The notes beneath the pieces were generated by a model. That model was not told the origin of the DNA, did not search any database, and worked only from the letters and a program-made list of their open reading frames with translations. A DNA stretch of 58,233 nt from Lysinibacillus sp. KCTC 33748 (GTDB taxonomy: Bacteria; Bacillota; Bacilli; Bacillales_A; Planococcaceae), in NCBI RefSeq assembly GCF_002237755.1, contig NZ_MWSJ01000023.1, positions 1 to 58,233 on the forward strand. The letters run 5' to 3'. The translations under genes were made by a program, and so were the position numbers. This document shows positions 1 to 8,577 of this stretch, piece by piece. Position 1 is the first letter of the stretch; every line of letters starts with the position of its first letter.

Positions 1-95
1 AGGCAAAATTAAAAATGAGTCCGGTTCAATACCGAACTCATTTTACTCAAGCTGCCTAATGAAATAACCGTGTCTAACTTTTAGGGGTCACTTCA
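1..95 (+). mobile_element. Right end of an IS3-family-like element (remnant)
   Basis: Positions 71-90 read TGTCTAACTTTTAGGGGTCA. Reversed, this gives TGACCCCTAAAAGTTAGACA, the form typical of IS3-family terminal inverted repeats. A hairpin at 12-44 (AAAATGAGTcCGG pairing with CCGaACTCATTTT) precedes it, as a terminator does after an IS transposase gene. The transposase itself would lie left of the window. The family assignment is recalled; the inverted repeat and hairpin are seen. Confidence 0.5.
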
Positions 96-361
96 CAATT
101 GTGGAAGGTTTTTATTATGCGCTTTGACAGCAATTGAGATGGACAAACAACTAAATGCCTAATGATTGTCGAAGTTTCTGATAGTTAAATAGAGTAAAAA
201 GCTGTTATTAATGCAATATGTTCCAACGAATAGTTCATCTACAATATATTAGCAATTGTTACGTAAAAAGATTGAAAAAAGGACAACAGGTATAGAACTA
301 CACTAATTCCTGTTGTCAACAGGCTGTAAAGAGCAATGAAGCAATTATACAATCGAGATAG

Positions 362-1273
362 TTAGTTTAAACTCTGAGCATTGTTATTTTCTTTTATACA
401 ATCTTCTTTCTTTATGTTTGCAATAAATACACCTATTAAAGTAATCAAGCCGCCTGTTAGGGCCGAAAAATGTGGAACCTCACCAAGCCAGATCCACGCA
501 ATAAGAAATGCAAAAACAGAAGTTAAATAAAGTGTACTTGTTGCTTCAGCTGCTCCTGTTCGTGATGTAACATAGGCTAGCATAAAATAGGGAATGATTG
601 TTGGAAAAATGCCGAGATACAAAGTGACGAATGTTGCATTTAACGGCGCGTCCATAATGGCTTCACTCAAGCCAGATGAGAATAGCAACATAAAGATAGT
701 ACCTGACCAAATTGCGTACATCGTGAATGGAAGAGCCCCGTATTTTTCTACATAACGACGTTGAAAAACAAAGTATATACTTTCTGAAAGGGATGCTATT
801 AAAACTAGGATGATCCCCGTATTAAAAACAAAGTTTCCGGTTGAACCTCCTACAGAAATAAATGCTACACCACAAAAACCAACAAGTGAACCAAGCCATC
901 CCGATAACCCAAGCTTCTCTCGATAAAAGAATACAGCTAACAAGGCGGTGAATATTGGGGTTGTTGAAACAAGTAAACTTGCAACGCCAGCACTAATCGT
1001 TTGCTCCCCATAATTAAGCGCTACTTGATATACAGTGAATCCTAAAAAGCCAAGTAATAAAATAATTGGGATATCTTTTTGTGCAGGTAAAGGCGTTTTT
1101 GTAATAACTGCGATGATGATTAATACGAATGAGCCGACTAATAATCGTAATAGTGATATATGTTCGGGTGAATAAGCCGTCAATGCGACTCGGATTCCTG
1201 GGAAAGCTGATGCCCATAAAAGGATCATTAAGAAATGAGCAGATATAATTTTTAAATTGAATGTTTTAAACAT
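362..1273 (-). CDS. EamA/DMT-family exporter
   Basis: About 303-residue integral membrane protein with ten predicted helices in two EamA halves. The N-terminal half carries LLWASAFPGIRVALTAYSP and the second begins near LIASLSESIYFVFQ. It probably exports a small metabolite or amino-acid-like compound at the cytoplasmic membrane; the substrate cannot be read. The start chosen is the ATG at 1273 because GAGGTG lies 5 bases upstream; the longer frame to 1357 has no site. It is divergent from the MocR regulator at 1404, which very likely controls it through the shared 1303-1386 interval. Confidence 0.85.
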   Translation of the reverse strand: MFKTFNLKIISAHFLMILLWASAFPGIRVALTAYSPEHISLLRLLVGSFVLIIIAVITKTPLPAQKDIPIILLLGFLGFTVYQVALNYGEQTISAGVASLLVSTTPIFTALLAVFFYREKLGLSGWLGSLVGFCGVAFISVGGSTGNFVFNTGIILVLIASLSESIYFVFQRRYVEKYGALPFTMYAIWSGTIFMLLFSSGLSEAIMDAPLNATFVTLYLGIFPTIIPYFMLAYVTSRTGAAEATSTLYLTSVFAFLIAWIWLGEVPHFSALTGGLITLIGVFIANIKKEDCIKENNNAQSLN

Positions 1274-1302
1274 AATTACACCTCGTTCTACTTTTATCAT
1301 CC

Positions 1303-1386
1303 AACCGGTTAAATTGATGATTTTAATGTTAATAGGACTTTGGTAAAATTTCTTCAACCGGTTAAAATAAAAATAACCAACCAGTT
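1303..1386. promoter_or_regulatory. Face-to-face promoters with three AACCGGTT-type sites
   Basis: AACCGGTT occurs at 1303-1310 and 1356-1363, and AACCAGTT at 1379-1386. For the regulator gene, TTGGTA (1340-1345) and TAAAAT (1363-1368) are 17 bp apart. For the exporter, on the minus strand, TTGAAG (1357-1352) and TATTAA (1334-1329) are also 17 bp apart. The central site touches the regulator -10 and the exporter -35. MocR proteins often bind repeated sites beside their own gene; binding here is inference. Confidence 0.6.
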
Positions 1387-1403
1387 CATTAAAGGGAGTA
1401 CAT

Positions 1404-2813
1404 ATGAAAAAGCCAAAATACCAATTAATTATTGATTTTATTAAAGAGAAAATTGCGAAAGGGGAGTGGGCGATCGGCAGTCCTATACCAAGTCAACGTA
1501 ATCTGGCCAAACAGTTTGAGGTTAATCGGAGTACAGTCATAACAGCCTTAGAGGAACTAATGGCAGAAGGACTCATTGAAGGAAAAGCAGGAAAGGAAAC
1601 TGTCGTCACCAATAATACTTGGACTTTGATGGGGGCAAAATCCTCGACGAACTGGAGTGGAAATATCACTTTAGGAACGCATAAACCAAGCGTTTCTATG
1701 GTGCAGGAAATTAACGAAGCGGAATCGAATGCGAATCTTATTCAGTTGAGTAAAGGGGAGTTATCACCAGAGATGTTCCCTTTAGAAGAGATGAAAGCCG
1801 TTGTTCAAAAAGTTTCGAATCAATTGACCACTTTTGGCTATGAAGAGCCGAAAGGAAATATAAAATTACGCCAAGCCATTAGTGATTATTTAAAAGTAAG
1901 AGGAATTGAAGCTTCACCGTCGTCCATTCTTGTCGTTTCTGGTGCGCTCCAAGCTTTACATCTAATTTCAATTGGTCTCCTAAAAAGAGGTTCATCGGTA
2001 TTGTTAGAAATGCCGTCCTACCTTTACTCATTGACTGTTTTTGAGTCTGCTGGGATGGCGTTGCAAGGATTAACGATGGACAGTGAGGGGATTATTATAG
2101 ATTCTATTTATCCGACTAATGAAAAAGGCAAGAATATTTTATATACAATCCCAACCTTCCACAACCCAACAGGCGCATTAATGCAAGAAGAGAGGCGACA
2201 GGAATTAATGGCCTACTGTGAAAGAGAGCAACTGCCAGTTATAGAAGATGATGTGTACCGTGATTTATGGATTGACAATCCACCACCTAAACCACTAAAA
2301 GCGATGGACCATTACGGGAATGTATTGTATGTTGGAAGTTTATCCAAAACCCTTAGTCCAGGATTACGAATTGGGTGGGTAGTAGGTTCGGAGTCAGTCA
2401 TTAATCGATTAGCAGATTTAAAAATGCAATCCGATTATGGATCAAGTACTCTTTCTCAGCTCGTAGCAGCAGAGTGGCTATCAAGTAATCTATATGAGGA
2501 TCATCTTGATAAAGTAAGAGAACAACTTAACATTCGTAGAAAAGTTGCTTTAAATGCACTAGATAAATATTTGAGTCCTTACGCTACGTGGGACATCCCA
2601 AAAGGTGGATTGTTCATATGGGTTAAAATAAATCCAGAATATAAAGTAAAAAGGCTGTTTGAGAAAGCGTTATCCAACAATATTCTTCTGAATCCTGGTA
2701 GTATTTATGCCGAAAAATCAGGATTATTTATACGAATCTCCTACGGGTATGCTCCACTCAAAACAATTAGAGAAGGCATTTTAAAATTAAGTGAAATTAT
2801 TAAACATCAATAG
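1404..2813 (+). CDS. MocR/PdxR-type GntR regulator with aminotransferase-like domain
   Basis: 469 residues. Residues 1-75 form a GntR winged helix (IPSQRNLAKQFEVNRSTV). The rest is a fold-type I aminotransferase domain with IPTFHNPTGAL, VIEDDVYRDLW and the PLP-lysine motif GSLSKTLSPGLRIGW (Lys about 315). MocR proteins sense PLP or an amino compound and act as DNA-binding switches rather than enzymes. The ATG is preceded by AAAGGGAG. Lying divergent to an exporter, it is probably that gene's regulator, with autoregulation. The effector is unknown. Confidence 0.9.
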   Translation: MKKPKYQLIIDFIKEKIAKGEWAIGSPIPSQRNLAKQFEVNRSTVITALEELMAEGLIEGKAGKETVVTNNTWTLMGAKSSTNWSGNITLGTHKPSVSMVQEINEAESNANLIQLSKGELSPEMFPLEEMKAVVQKVSNQLTTFGYEEPKGNIKLRQAISDYLKVRGIEASPSSILVVSGALQALHLISIGLLKRGSSVLLEMPSYLYSLTVFESAGMALQGLTMDSEGIIIDSIYPTNEKGKNILYTIPTFHNPTGALMQEERRQELMAYCEREQLPVIEDDVYRDLWIDNPPPKPLKAMDHYGNVLYVGSLSKTLSPGLRIGWVVGSESVINRLADLKMQSDYGSSTLSQLVAAEWLSSNLYEDHLDKVREQLNIRRKVALNALDKYLSPYATWDIPKGGLFIWVKINPEYKVKRLFEKALSNNILLNPGSIYAEKSGLFIRISYGYAPLKTIREGILKLSEIIKHQ

Positions 2814-2832
2814 ATTGTAATGGAGGGGTAAA

Positions 2833-3450
2833 ATGAAATTACGAAACAAATTACCGCAAAGTGACCCGAATTTACATGTAGAACTAATTAATAATGGCTG
2901 GATTCCACTGAAAGAACCTAAAAATTTAATAAGTGCTATTTTGTTATCGACCCCTTTAATGATTGTCGCCTCAATGATTTCTATTGGGGTAATAAATATT
3001 TTCTCCAGTATTTTTTTGAGCGATTTTGGATTTTCATCTGGTGTAATCACTATAACAATTAACTTTAGTATTATTTTGTGGCTAGCCTTACTAATGATCA
3101 TTCATGAATTACTTCATTTGATGTTCATTCCTAATTTTATGAAATCAGAAAAAATATCTGTAGGGTTTACTCTGTTCGGGGCTTTTGTTATTACGGAAGA
3201 AGAGATTTCAAAATCAAGATATATCTTCATTACGGTTGCTCCTTTTATAATACTGTCAATAATTTTGCCACTAATTTTAAGTGTAGTTGGACTCTTGACA
3301 ACGACATTAAAGTTCTTGGTCATACTAAACGCAATGGGATCGTCAGTTGATTTACTAAATCTTCTTCTTATAATGAAACAGGTACCGAAAAACGCAACAT
3401 TAACATGTAATGGACCAAATACTTATTGGAAAAAAGCTAAGTCTGGGTAA
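2833..3450 (+). CDS. DUF3267-family membrane protein with HExxH motif
   Basis: 205 residues, with about four membrane segments. The opening region (NNGWIPLKEPKNLISAI) and the motif IIHELLHLMFIP near residue 95 match the DUF3267 family. The HELLH sequence resembles a zinc metalloprotease signature, but no proteolysis is established that I can cite. The start has GGAGGGG seven bases upstream. It lies 19 bp after the MocR gene on the same strand and may be co-transcribed; a shared role is not evident. Confidence 0.75.
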   Translation: MKLRNKLPQSDPNLHVELINNGWIPLKEPKNLISAILLSTPLMIVASMISIGVINIFSSIFLSDFGFSSGVITITINFSIILWLALLMIIHELLHLMFIPNFMKSEKISVGFTLFGAFVITEEEISKSRYIFITVAPFIILSIILPLILSVVGLLTTTLKFLVILNAMGSSVDLLNLLLIMKQVPKNATLTCNGPNTYWKKAKSG

Positions 3451-3643
3451 GTCACCTTAATAGGAATAATACCGTTATAGAAAACATAAGAAAGAGGAGG
3501 AGGCAATGATAATACGTTTTTTAAAATTTCTGTTCTTTTGACATACAGCTGACACACTTCATCGATATAGTGTAGATACAGCTTGGTTAAATCTAAGCTT
3601 AGGGGCAAACACCCCGTTACACTAATTCAAGGAGTGAATAAGA

Positions 3644-4453
3644 ATGAAAATAAGAAGTAAGATTTCGATTTATGCTATGACAGGAGCTTTATCAATAGGG
3701 ATAATTGGCGGTACAACTGTTCCAACTCTTGCAGCTACAAATCAAAAGGAAACAGTAAATGTAGATAAATACAAAAATTTGGATGCTGAAACACAACAAA
3801 AAGTTGATGAAATTTTAAACAACCTAAAGACTGAACTAGCTAATTTAGGGGTGTCATTATCTTCAAAATATAATGGAAAAGGCGATAAATTCGCTAATTT
3901 AGACGACGAAACAAGAACACAAGTACAAGAGATTATGAAACAGCTTAAAGAAGGTGCCTTAACTCAAGAGGAAGCGAATACAAAACTGAAAGATCTTGGA
4001 GTAACCCTTCCAACCCATATTGGAAAAGGCGAACAATTCGCCAATTTAGATGATGAAACAAAAACACAGGCACAAGAAATTATGAAGCAAGTTAAAGAAG
4101 GTGCCTTAACTCAGGAAGAAGCGGATACAAAACTGAAAGACCTAGGAGTAACCCTTCCAACCCATATTGGAAAAGGCGAACAATTCGCCAATTTAGATGA
4201 TGAAACAAAAACAAAGATACAAGAAATTATGAAGCAAGTTAAAGGGGGTTCTTTAACTCAAGAGGAAGCGAATAAAAAACTAAAAGACCTAGGAGTAACC
4301 CTTCCAACCCATAAAGAAAAAGGCGGAAGATTCGCGAATTTGGATGATGAAACTAAAAAAGAAGCAACAAAATTAATTGAGAATGCAAAAAAACAAATGG
4401 AAGAACTAGGGGTTGATTTCCCTACAGAAAAGTATAATCAATTAATTGATTAA
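3644..4453 (+). CDS. Secreted protein with 49-residue repeats
   Basis: 269 residues. There is a signal peptide of about 31 residues (positive MKIRSK, hydrophobic core, TLAA cleavage region). After an imperfect first unit from Tyr43 come three close copies of a 49-residue unit starting FANLDDET at residues 83, 132 and 181, and a partial copy at 230. Each unit has a charged helix, a TQEEA turn and a KDLGVTLPTH link, suggesting short helical hairpins on the cell surface or in the medium. No enzyme motif is present. The start has AAGGAG nine bases upstream. Function unknown. Confidence 0.8.
   Translation: MKIRSKISIYAMTGALSIGIIGGTTVPTLAATNQKETVNVDKYKNLDAETQQKVDEILNNLKTELANLGVSLSSKYNGKGDKFANLDDETRTQVQEIMKQLKEGALTQEEANTKLKDLGVTLPTHIGKGEQFANLDDETKTQAQEIMKQVKEGALTQEEADTKLKDLGVTLPTHIGKGEQFANLDDETKTKIQEIMKQVKGGSLTQEEANKKLKDLGVTLPTHKEKGGRFANLDDETKKEATKLIENAKKQMEELGVDFPTEKYNQLID
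3890..4330 (+). repeat. In-frame tandem repeat, 147-bp unit, three copies
   Basis: Units begin at 3890, 4037 and 4184, each 147 bp (49 codons). The second and third share long identical stretches, including about 60 bp across their junction around ACCCTTCCAACCCATATT, so the array was probably made by recent duplication and may vary in copy number between strains. Confidence 0.85.
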
Positions 4454-4470
4454 CAATTTTCACGAGCAAT

Positions 4471-4520
4471 AAAAAGGTCCTAAAACCCCTGTTTTACTAG
4501 GATTTTAGGACTCCTTTTTA
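4471..4520. terminator. Bidirectional terminator
   Basis: AAAAAGGTCCTAAAA (4471-4485) pairs with TTTTAGGACTCCTTTTT (4503-4519) around a short loop. It has A-rich and T-rich flanks, so it can serve both the repeat protein and the converging metallochaperone gene. Confidence 0.85.
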
Positions 4521-4521
4521 T

Positions 4522-4980
4522 TTAGGCTAGATCTTTCATATATTTCGTAACATTCCCTAAACAACAACTACCTTGAGGATTGTTTATCTCGCAGCCACAA
4601 CGGTTTTCTTTAATATTTGCACGAATATGATCTAATGGATTTGGCGTCAATTCATTTTCTACATAGTGTTTAATTTTGTCTTTAGTCCAATCAAAACAAT
4701 AACAAACAGGTGTACTTAATGAGTCATCCTTTTGATGCACAGTTATCTTTATATCAGGAAGAGTGTACTCCTTATTACTCGTATCAAAATAAACGACATG
4801 ACAATCTACCGTAGAACAAAAATAGTGATTTTCCATAGCATTTATTGTTCCTAATACAGATGGTTTAAGCAATGATTTTATTGTTATTAGTTGTATATTT
4901 TTAGCTTTATTTTTACAAGACGGACAAATAATAGTGTTATTAATATTATTTTTTTTAGGGCTACTACAACAATTTCCCAT
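4522..4980 (-). CDS. CopZ-like iron-sulfur metallochaperone family protein
   Basis: 152 residues with no membrane segment. Cysteines fall in a pattern typical of the CopZ N-terminal/BFD-like family: CPSCKNKA near residue 19, C-C pairs in the middle, VCYCFDWTKDKIKHYVE, and CGCEINNPQGSCCLGNV near the C-terminus, where a 2Fe-2S cluster and metal would bind. It is likely to handle a toxic or trace metal in the cytoplasm. GAGGTGA lies just upstream of the ATG. No metal pump or merR gene remains next to it, so it stands alone here. The family call is recalled and the metal is unknown. Confidence 0.7.
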   Translation of the reverse strand: MGNCCSSPKKNNINNTIICPSCKNKAKNIQLITIKSLLKPSVLGTINAMENHYFCSTVDCHVVYFDTSNKEYTLPDIKITVHQKDDSLSTPVCYCFDWTKDKIKHYVENELTPNPLDHIRANIKENRCGCEINNPQGSCCLGNVTKYMKDLA

Positions 4981-5200
4981 CTTTGATTCACCTCGTACGA
5001 TTTATTTTCTGCTACTAAAGTTTTAATAGCAAGATGTTGGTTAAAACTCTTAATATACCTTAAAGTATAAACCATATAAGAAGGTATAGGGGTAAAGGAA
5101 TTGCTTCTTTATCAACAAGACAGTGAACACGAGATTATTGAAAAAATAGAAGAAATTTGAAATAATTAGTTAAAAATTGATTTTATCAGGAGAGTGAAAA

Positions 5201-5821
5201 ATGCGAAACTTTATAAGCGGTAGTTTGTTTATAATTTTTACTTTGTTGTTAACGGGGTGCGTGGGTGTAGAAAAAGAAAACGAAAAATCAATATCAAATA
5301 CGAAATTAACCATTGAGCCATATAAGATGAGTGAAAAAGAAGAATTACTCATTAGTAAAACAGGTGTAGAGCAAATTGCATTTTTTAAGTTGGAAGGCAA
5401 TTTGAAGGAAGATGATGATTTACAATTTACCGTAGAGGTGTATGAAAACGGTAAACTTAAAGAAGAGTCGCTAAGTACTTCGAATGAACCACAAACAAAG
5501 TTTGAAGATTGCATCGTTTCTTTTGGAATAAATAACATTAATGACAAGGACCATTCTTTACAACTGATAAGTGGTATACCTTCTGGGTTTGCTACAACTA
5601 ATTATTCTAATAACATGACATCTTCATCTTTCAGTAAGCTAGTAAGTGAAAAAGTTACTTTAGAGAAAAATAAACCTATTTATTTAGCGGCGTGGGTAGG
5701 TACTACAAAAGATAAATTGAGGTTTGTTGGAAGCGAAAATGGTGAATTACCCGCGGGTATTGAAGAAGCTGAGTTTGCACTTTTATACAGAATTTTATGG
5801 ACCAATAATGTAAAGAAATAA
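5201..5821 (+). CDS. Predicted lipoprotein of unknown function
   Basis: 206 residues. The N-terminus has a short signal and a lipobox LLTGC (Cys about residue 19), so the mature protein should be lipid-anchored outside the membrane. The body is beta-rich with no motif I can assign. A good site (CAGGAGAG) precedes the ATG. It stands alone between convergent and unrelated genes. Confidence 0.75.
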   Translation: MRNFISGSLFIIFTLLLTGCVGVEKENEKSISNTKLTIEPYKMSEKEELLISKTGVEQIAFFKLEGNLKEDDDLQFTVEVYENGKLKEESLSTSNEPQTKFEDCIVSFGINNINDKDHSLQLISGIPSGFATTNYSNNMTSSSFSKLVSEKVTLEKNKPIYLAAWVGTTKDKLRFVGSENGELPAGIEEAEFALLYRILWTNNVKK

Positions 5822-5875
5822 CTTCTGTTTTTATATCTTCTTAAAAAGACAAATACTATAATATTAAAAGGAACC

Positions 5876-5907
5876 AAGTTATTCTACAAAATGTGTAGAA
5901 TCAACTT
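5876..5907 (+). repeat. Dispersed hairpin element, copy A
   Basis: Inner stem TTCTACA (5882-5888) and TGTAGAA (5894-5900) around loop AAATG, with an outer stem AAGTT/AACTT. Related hairpins at 13762-13799 and 48099-48144 keep the stem-loop plan while the stem bases differ. Confidence 0.55.
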
Positions 5908-5977
5908 AGTCTTAATGTAATAGTCTATATGAAAATAACATTCTTATAAAAGAAAATACTAAAAGGTGATAAATTAT

Positions 5978-6151
5978 ATGTTATTAGGATTTGAATGGTT
6001 CCCTAAAAGATGGGGGAAAAGAAAAGTTTCGGAACGTTTTCTTCAAGCAAAATTTACTGAAGAAGGTAAAGGGATTACGATTATTACATATGCTGTAGAT
6101 TTATATGTACTATCTATTCCTTTACAAGTGAAAAAATATAATTCATTGTAA
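5978..6151 (+). CDS. Small hypothetical protein
   Basis: 57 residues from the ATG at 5978, with AAAGGTG nine bases upstream; the possible GTG at 5966 lies inside that site and is rejected. Basic and aromatic N-terminal part (FEWFPKRWGKRK), then a beta-like hydrophobic stretch. No family recognised. It is followed directly by a strong terminator, which supports its being a real transcript. Confidence 0.55.
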   Translation: MLLGFEWFPKRWGKRKVSERFLQAKFTEEGKGITIITYAVDLYVLSIPLQVKKYNSL

Positions 6152-7084
6152 TTTATGAGTGTCAACATATTTTGTTGACATTTTTTTATTTGAAAGGCAT
6201 GTATTCAAATTGGTTGTGTTTGACTTAAAATGTGAAAATAAATAACATCCTAAAATAACAATCAACCCTCCAATCCCTTGAGTCCAAGAAATGCTTTCTC
6301 CTAAAAATAAAAACGCTAAAAGTGCCGTGAAAATCGGATTGAAATTAAGGAAAACACCGGATGTTGTAGCCCCTAATTTTTGAATACCAATACTCCAAAG
6401 TACCATACAAACAACCGTGGAGATAAGCCCAGTATATAAAAGAGAAAGAATAAATGAATGATTAACATTGGAAATGGTAAAATCCTTAAGGTTAAACGGT
6501 AATAGTACAAGAAGTCCGAATATTCCTGAATACAAAGTAGACATTAGTGGCGAAGTAGTCTTCATTGCCCATTTACTACAAACGGAATAAATTCCCCATA
6601 CACATACAGCTGCAATCATCCATAAATCACCCAAATTAAAATGAAAAGACAATAAAAAATCGATATTCCCCTTTGAAAGTACGAGATGCACACCAAACAA
6701 CGAAACTAGCATTGAAAGTGCTTGAAGTTTATTCATTTTTTCATTTAGAAAAATAAATGAAAAAAACGCAATAGAAATTGTATTTAATGTTGAAATGAGA
6801 CCAACATTTGTCGACGTAGTTCTTTCTAATGCTAAAAATTGAAAGATATTGAACAATACCACACCTGAAATGCCCATTAAAAATAAAGGGAGAAGGGCAG
6901 CTCGAGAGGGAAGAAGTTTTTTCTCTTTCCACCATACCATTGGAAGAAGGGCTGCAATGGCAATGAGCCACCTTAAGCTCGTCAATGTTAAGGGGGAGGC
7001 ATGTTCCACAAGAGATTTGCCCACTACAAAATTGCCGCCCCAAAGCAAACTGGTTAAAAGCATTAATAAAACATAGATATTCAT
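6143..7084 (-). CDS. EamA/DMT-family exporter
   Basis: 313 residues, ten predicted helices, two EamA repeats (SLLWGGNFVVGKSLVEHASP in the first, MIAAVCVWGIYSVCSKWAM in the second). It is probably an amino-acid or metabolite exporter in the cytoplasmic membrane. The start is ambiguous: ATG at 7084, or TTG three bases earlier, with AAAGGAG upstream. It is divergent from the Lrp/AsnC gene at 7299, a common pairing in which the Lrp-type protein senses an amino acid and turns on its exporter. The last residues lie in a terminator hairpin and are unlikely to be conserved. Confidence 0.85.
   Translation of the reverse strand: MNIYVLLMLLTSLLWGGNFVVGKSLVEHASPLTLTSLRWLIAIAALLPMVWWKEKKLLPSRAALLPLFLMGISGVVLFNIFQFLALERTTSTNVGLISTLNTISIAFFSFIFLNEKMNKLQALSMLVSLFGVHLVLSKGNIDFLLSFHFNLGDLWMIAAVCVWGIYSVCSKWAMKTTSPLMSTLYSGIFGLLVLLPFNLKDFTISNVNHSFILSLLYTGLISTVVCMVLWSIGIQKLGATTSGVFLNFNPIFTALLAFLFLGESISWTQGIGGLIVILGCYLFSHFKSNTTNLNTCLSNKKMSTKYVDTHKLQ
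6160..6188. terminator. Rho-independent terminator
   Basis: TGTCAACA (6160-6167) and TGTTGACA (6173-6180) form a perfect 8-bp stem followed by a run of T. It ends the small gene on the plus strand and at the same time encodes the last residues of the exporter on the minus strand. Confidence 0.8.
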
Positions 7085-7158
7085 CAAATCACTATCTCTC
7101 CTTTGATTGTTTTACGTACAATCAACTTACATATTTAATAAAAGAATCATAACACTTT

Positions 7159-7174
7159 TACTGTTTTAACAGTA
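7159..7174. promoter_or_regulatory. Palindrome in the exporter/Lrp intergenic region
   Basis: TACTGTT and AACAGTA are separated by two bases and overlap a TATAAT at 7173-7178 on the plus strand. The position between divergent genes fits an operator for the Lrp-type regulator; binding is inference. Confidence 0.45.
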
Positions 7175-7298
7175 TAATATTTTGTAAGAATGCTAAAAAT
7201 CAAAACAATAAAAAGAAAAATGAAATTTTGCAGAATAAAATTAAAAATAGATGTCGAATATGGTTAAAATTTCGAATAAAAAAAGGAGAGAAAAAAGT

Positions 7299-7784
7299 AT
7301 GAGAGATGTGGAAAGAAAATTATTAGATCGTGTTGATACTCAAATACTAGATATTTTGCAGAAAGAGGTTCAGATAAGTAATGCAGAGATAGCGAGACGG
7401 GTGAATTTGTCTCCGCCGGCAACCCACACAAGGATAAAACGTTTAGAAAGTGAAGGATTTATTGACAAACAAGTTGCCATTTTAAATCCTGAGAAACTTG
7501 GATTCGATTTACTGTGCTATGTTTTCATGAGTACTAATATTCACCAAGCTAAGGAATTAGAAGATTTGGAAAATACCTTGAAAACAATGACCGAAATATT
7601 AGAATGTCATTGTTTAACAGGAGAGTATGATTATCTTTTAAAGGTCATTGTTAGAGACCGAAAAGAATTAGATAGCTTTATTAGAAAATTAAATAGAATG
7701 GGCATATCCCGTATTCAAACTAACTTATCATTAAGAGAAATTAAATATTCTACAGTCTTACCGATATCAGAAGATAAACAGTAG
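7299..7784 (+). CDS. Lrp/AsnC-family transcriptional regulator
   Basis: 161 residues from ATG 7299, which has AAAGGAGAG upstream; the frame is open from 7251, but that start lacks a site. N-terminal winged helix (LDILQKEVQISNAEIARRV, then NLSPPATHTRIKRLESEG), then a RAM/AsnC ligand domain (VFMSTN...ILECHCLTGEYDYLLKVIV). Such proteins bind amino acids as octamers. Adjacent and divergent to the exporter, its likely target. Confidence 0.9.
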   Translation: MRDVERKLLDRVDTQILDILQKEVQISNAEIARRVNLSPPATHTRIKRLESEGFIDKQVAILNPEKLGFDLLCYVFMSTNIHQAKELEDLENTLKTMTEILECHCLTGEYDYLLKVIVRDRKELDSFIRKLNRMGISRIQTNLSLREIKYSTVLPISEDKQ

Positions 7785-7861
7785 AAGTTCTTCAGAACAA
7801 TATGTATATTTAGCTTCGTCCCAAAAATGATTTAGGTCAAAACTCAATTTTAGGAGGCATT

Positions 7862-8431
7862 ATGAAAACATTCATATATATGGTGCGACATGGAGATTCA
7901 CCAAAAGACGGGAATGAGAGAACGAGAGAATTGACTGAAAAAGGTAGGTTAGACGCTCGACGAATAACTGATATTTTACAAAAAGAAGGCATTGATACTG
8001 TTATTTCAAGCCCGTATAGTCGTTCAATCCAAACTGTTCAGGAAGTAGCTAATCAAATAGAAAAAGAGGTTATTATATTTGAAGATCTAAAAGAGCAACT
8101 ATTTATTGCAGGAGATAAGCGAATCTCTGACGAGGAATTATTCCCTTTTTTACAAAAGTCATTTTCTGACCCAACCTATGCTTTAGAGGGAGGCGAGTCT
8201 AATGCTGACTGTCAGAAACGTGCTATTAAAATTTTAGAAGAAATAGTAAACGTATATCCAGGTCAGAAAGTAGTAATTGGCACACATGGGGCTGTAATGA
8301 CGTTAATGATGGGGTTTTATGATAGTAGATATGATTTGAACTTTTTATTACAGACAACAAAGCCAGACATATACAGAATGGAATTCAATGGGCAAGAATT
8401 GGTCGATGTAAAAAGGTTATGGGAGATATAG
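7862..8431 (+). CDS. Histidine phosphatase (phosphoglycerate-mutase-like)
   Basis: 189 residues. The catalytic RHG motif is at residues 9-11 (MVRHGDSP), the arginine in SSPYSRSIQT follows, and the second histidine sits in VVIGTHGAVMTL. This is the histidine-phosphatase fold, with a phosphohistidine intermediate; the substrate is not predictable. Cytoplasmic. TAGGAGG precedes the ATG. It stands alone ahead of the Tm-1-type locus. Confidence 0.9.
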   Translation: MKTFIYMVRHGDSPKDGNERTRELTEKGRLDARRITDILQKEGIDTVISSPYSRSIQTVQEVANQIEKEVIIFEDLKEQLFIAGDKRISDEELFPFLQKSFSDPTYALEGGESNADCQKRAIKILEEIVNVYPGQKVVIGTHGAVMTLMMGFYDSRYDLNFLLQTTKPDIYRMEFNGQELVDVKRLWEI

Positions 8432-8577
8432 GGAGAGGTTGTTGAAGTAATTCACCTTATAAAGTTAGGAAATCAGTAAGTATAGCTTTGGTAGTAGAGA
8501 TAATGTTTATTACTCTAAAAGAGAAGAATGATTAAAATAACTGAAGACTAAACAATGTTAGTAGGGGTGAAAATTAA

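Noticed and set aside
5080..5160. Short frame EGIGVKELLLYQQDSEHEII that resembles the end of a MerR regulator, next to the metallochaperone
   Set aside because: Only about 27 residues, no helix-turn-helix left; similarity too weak to name.
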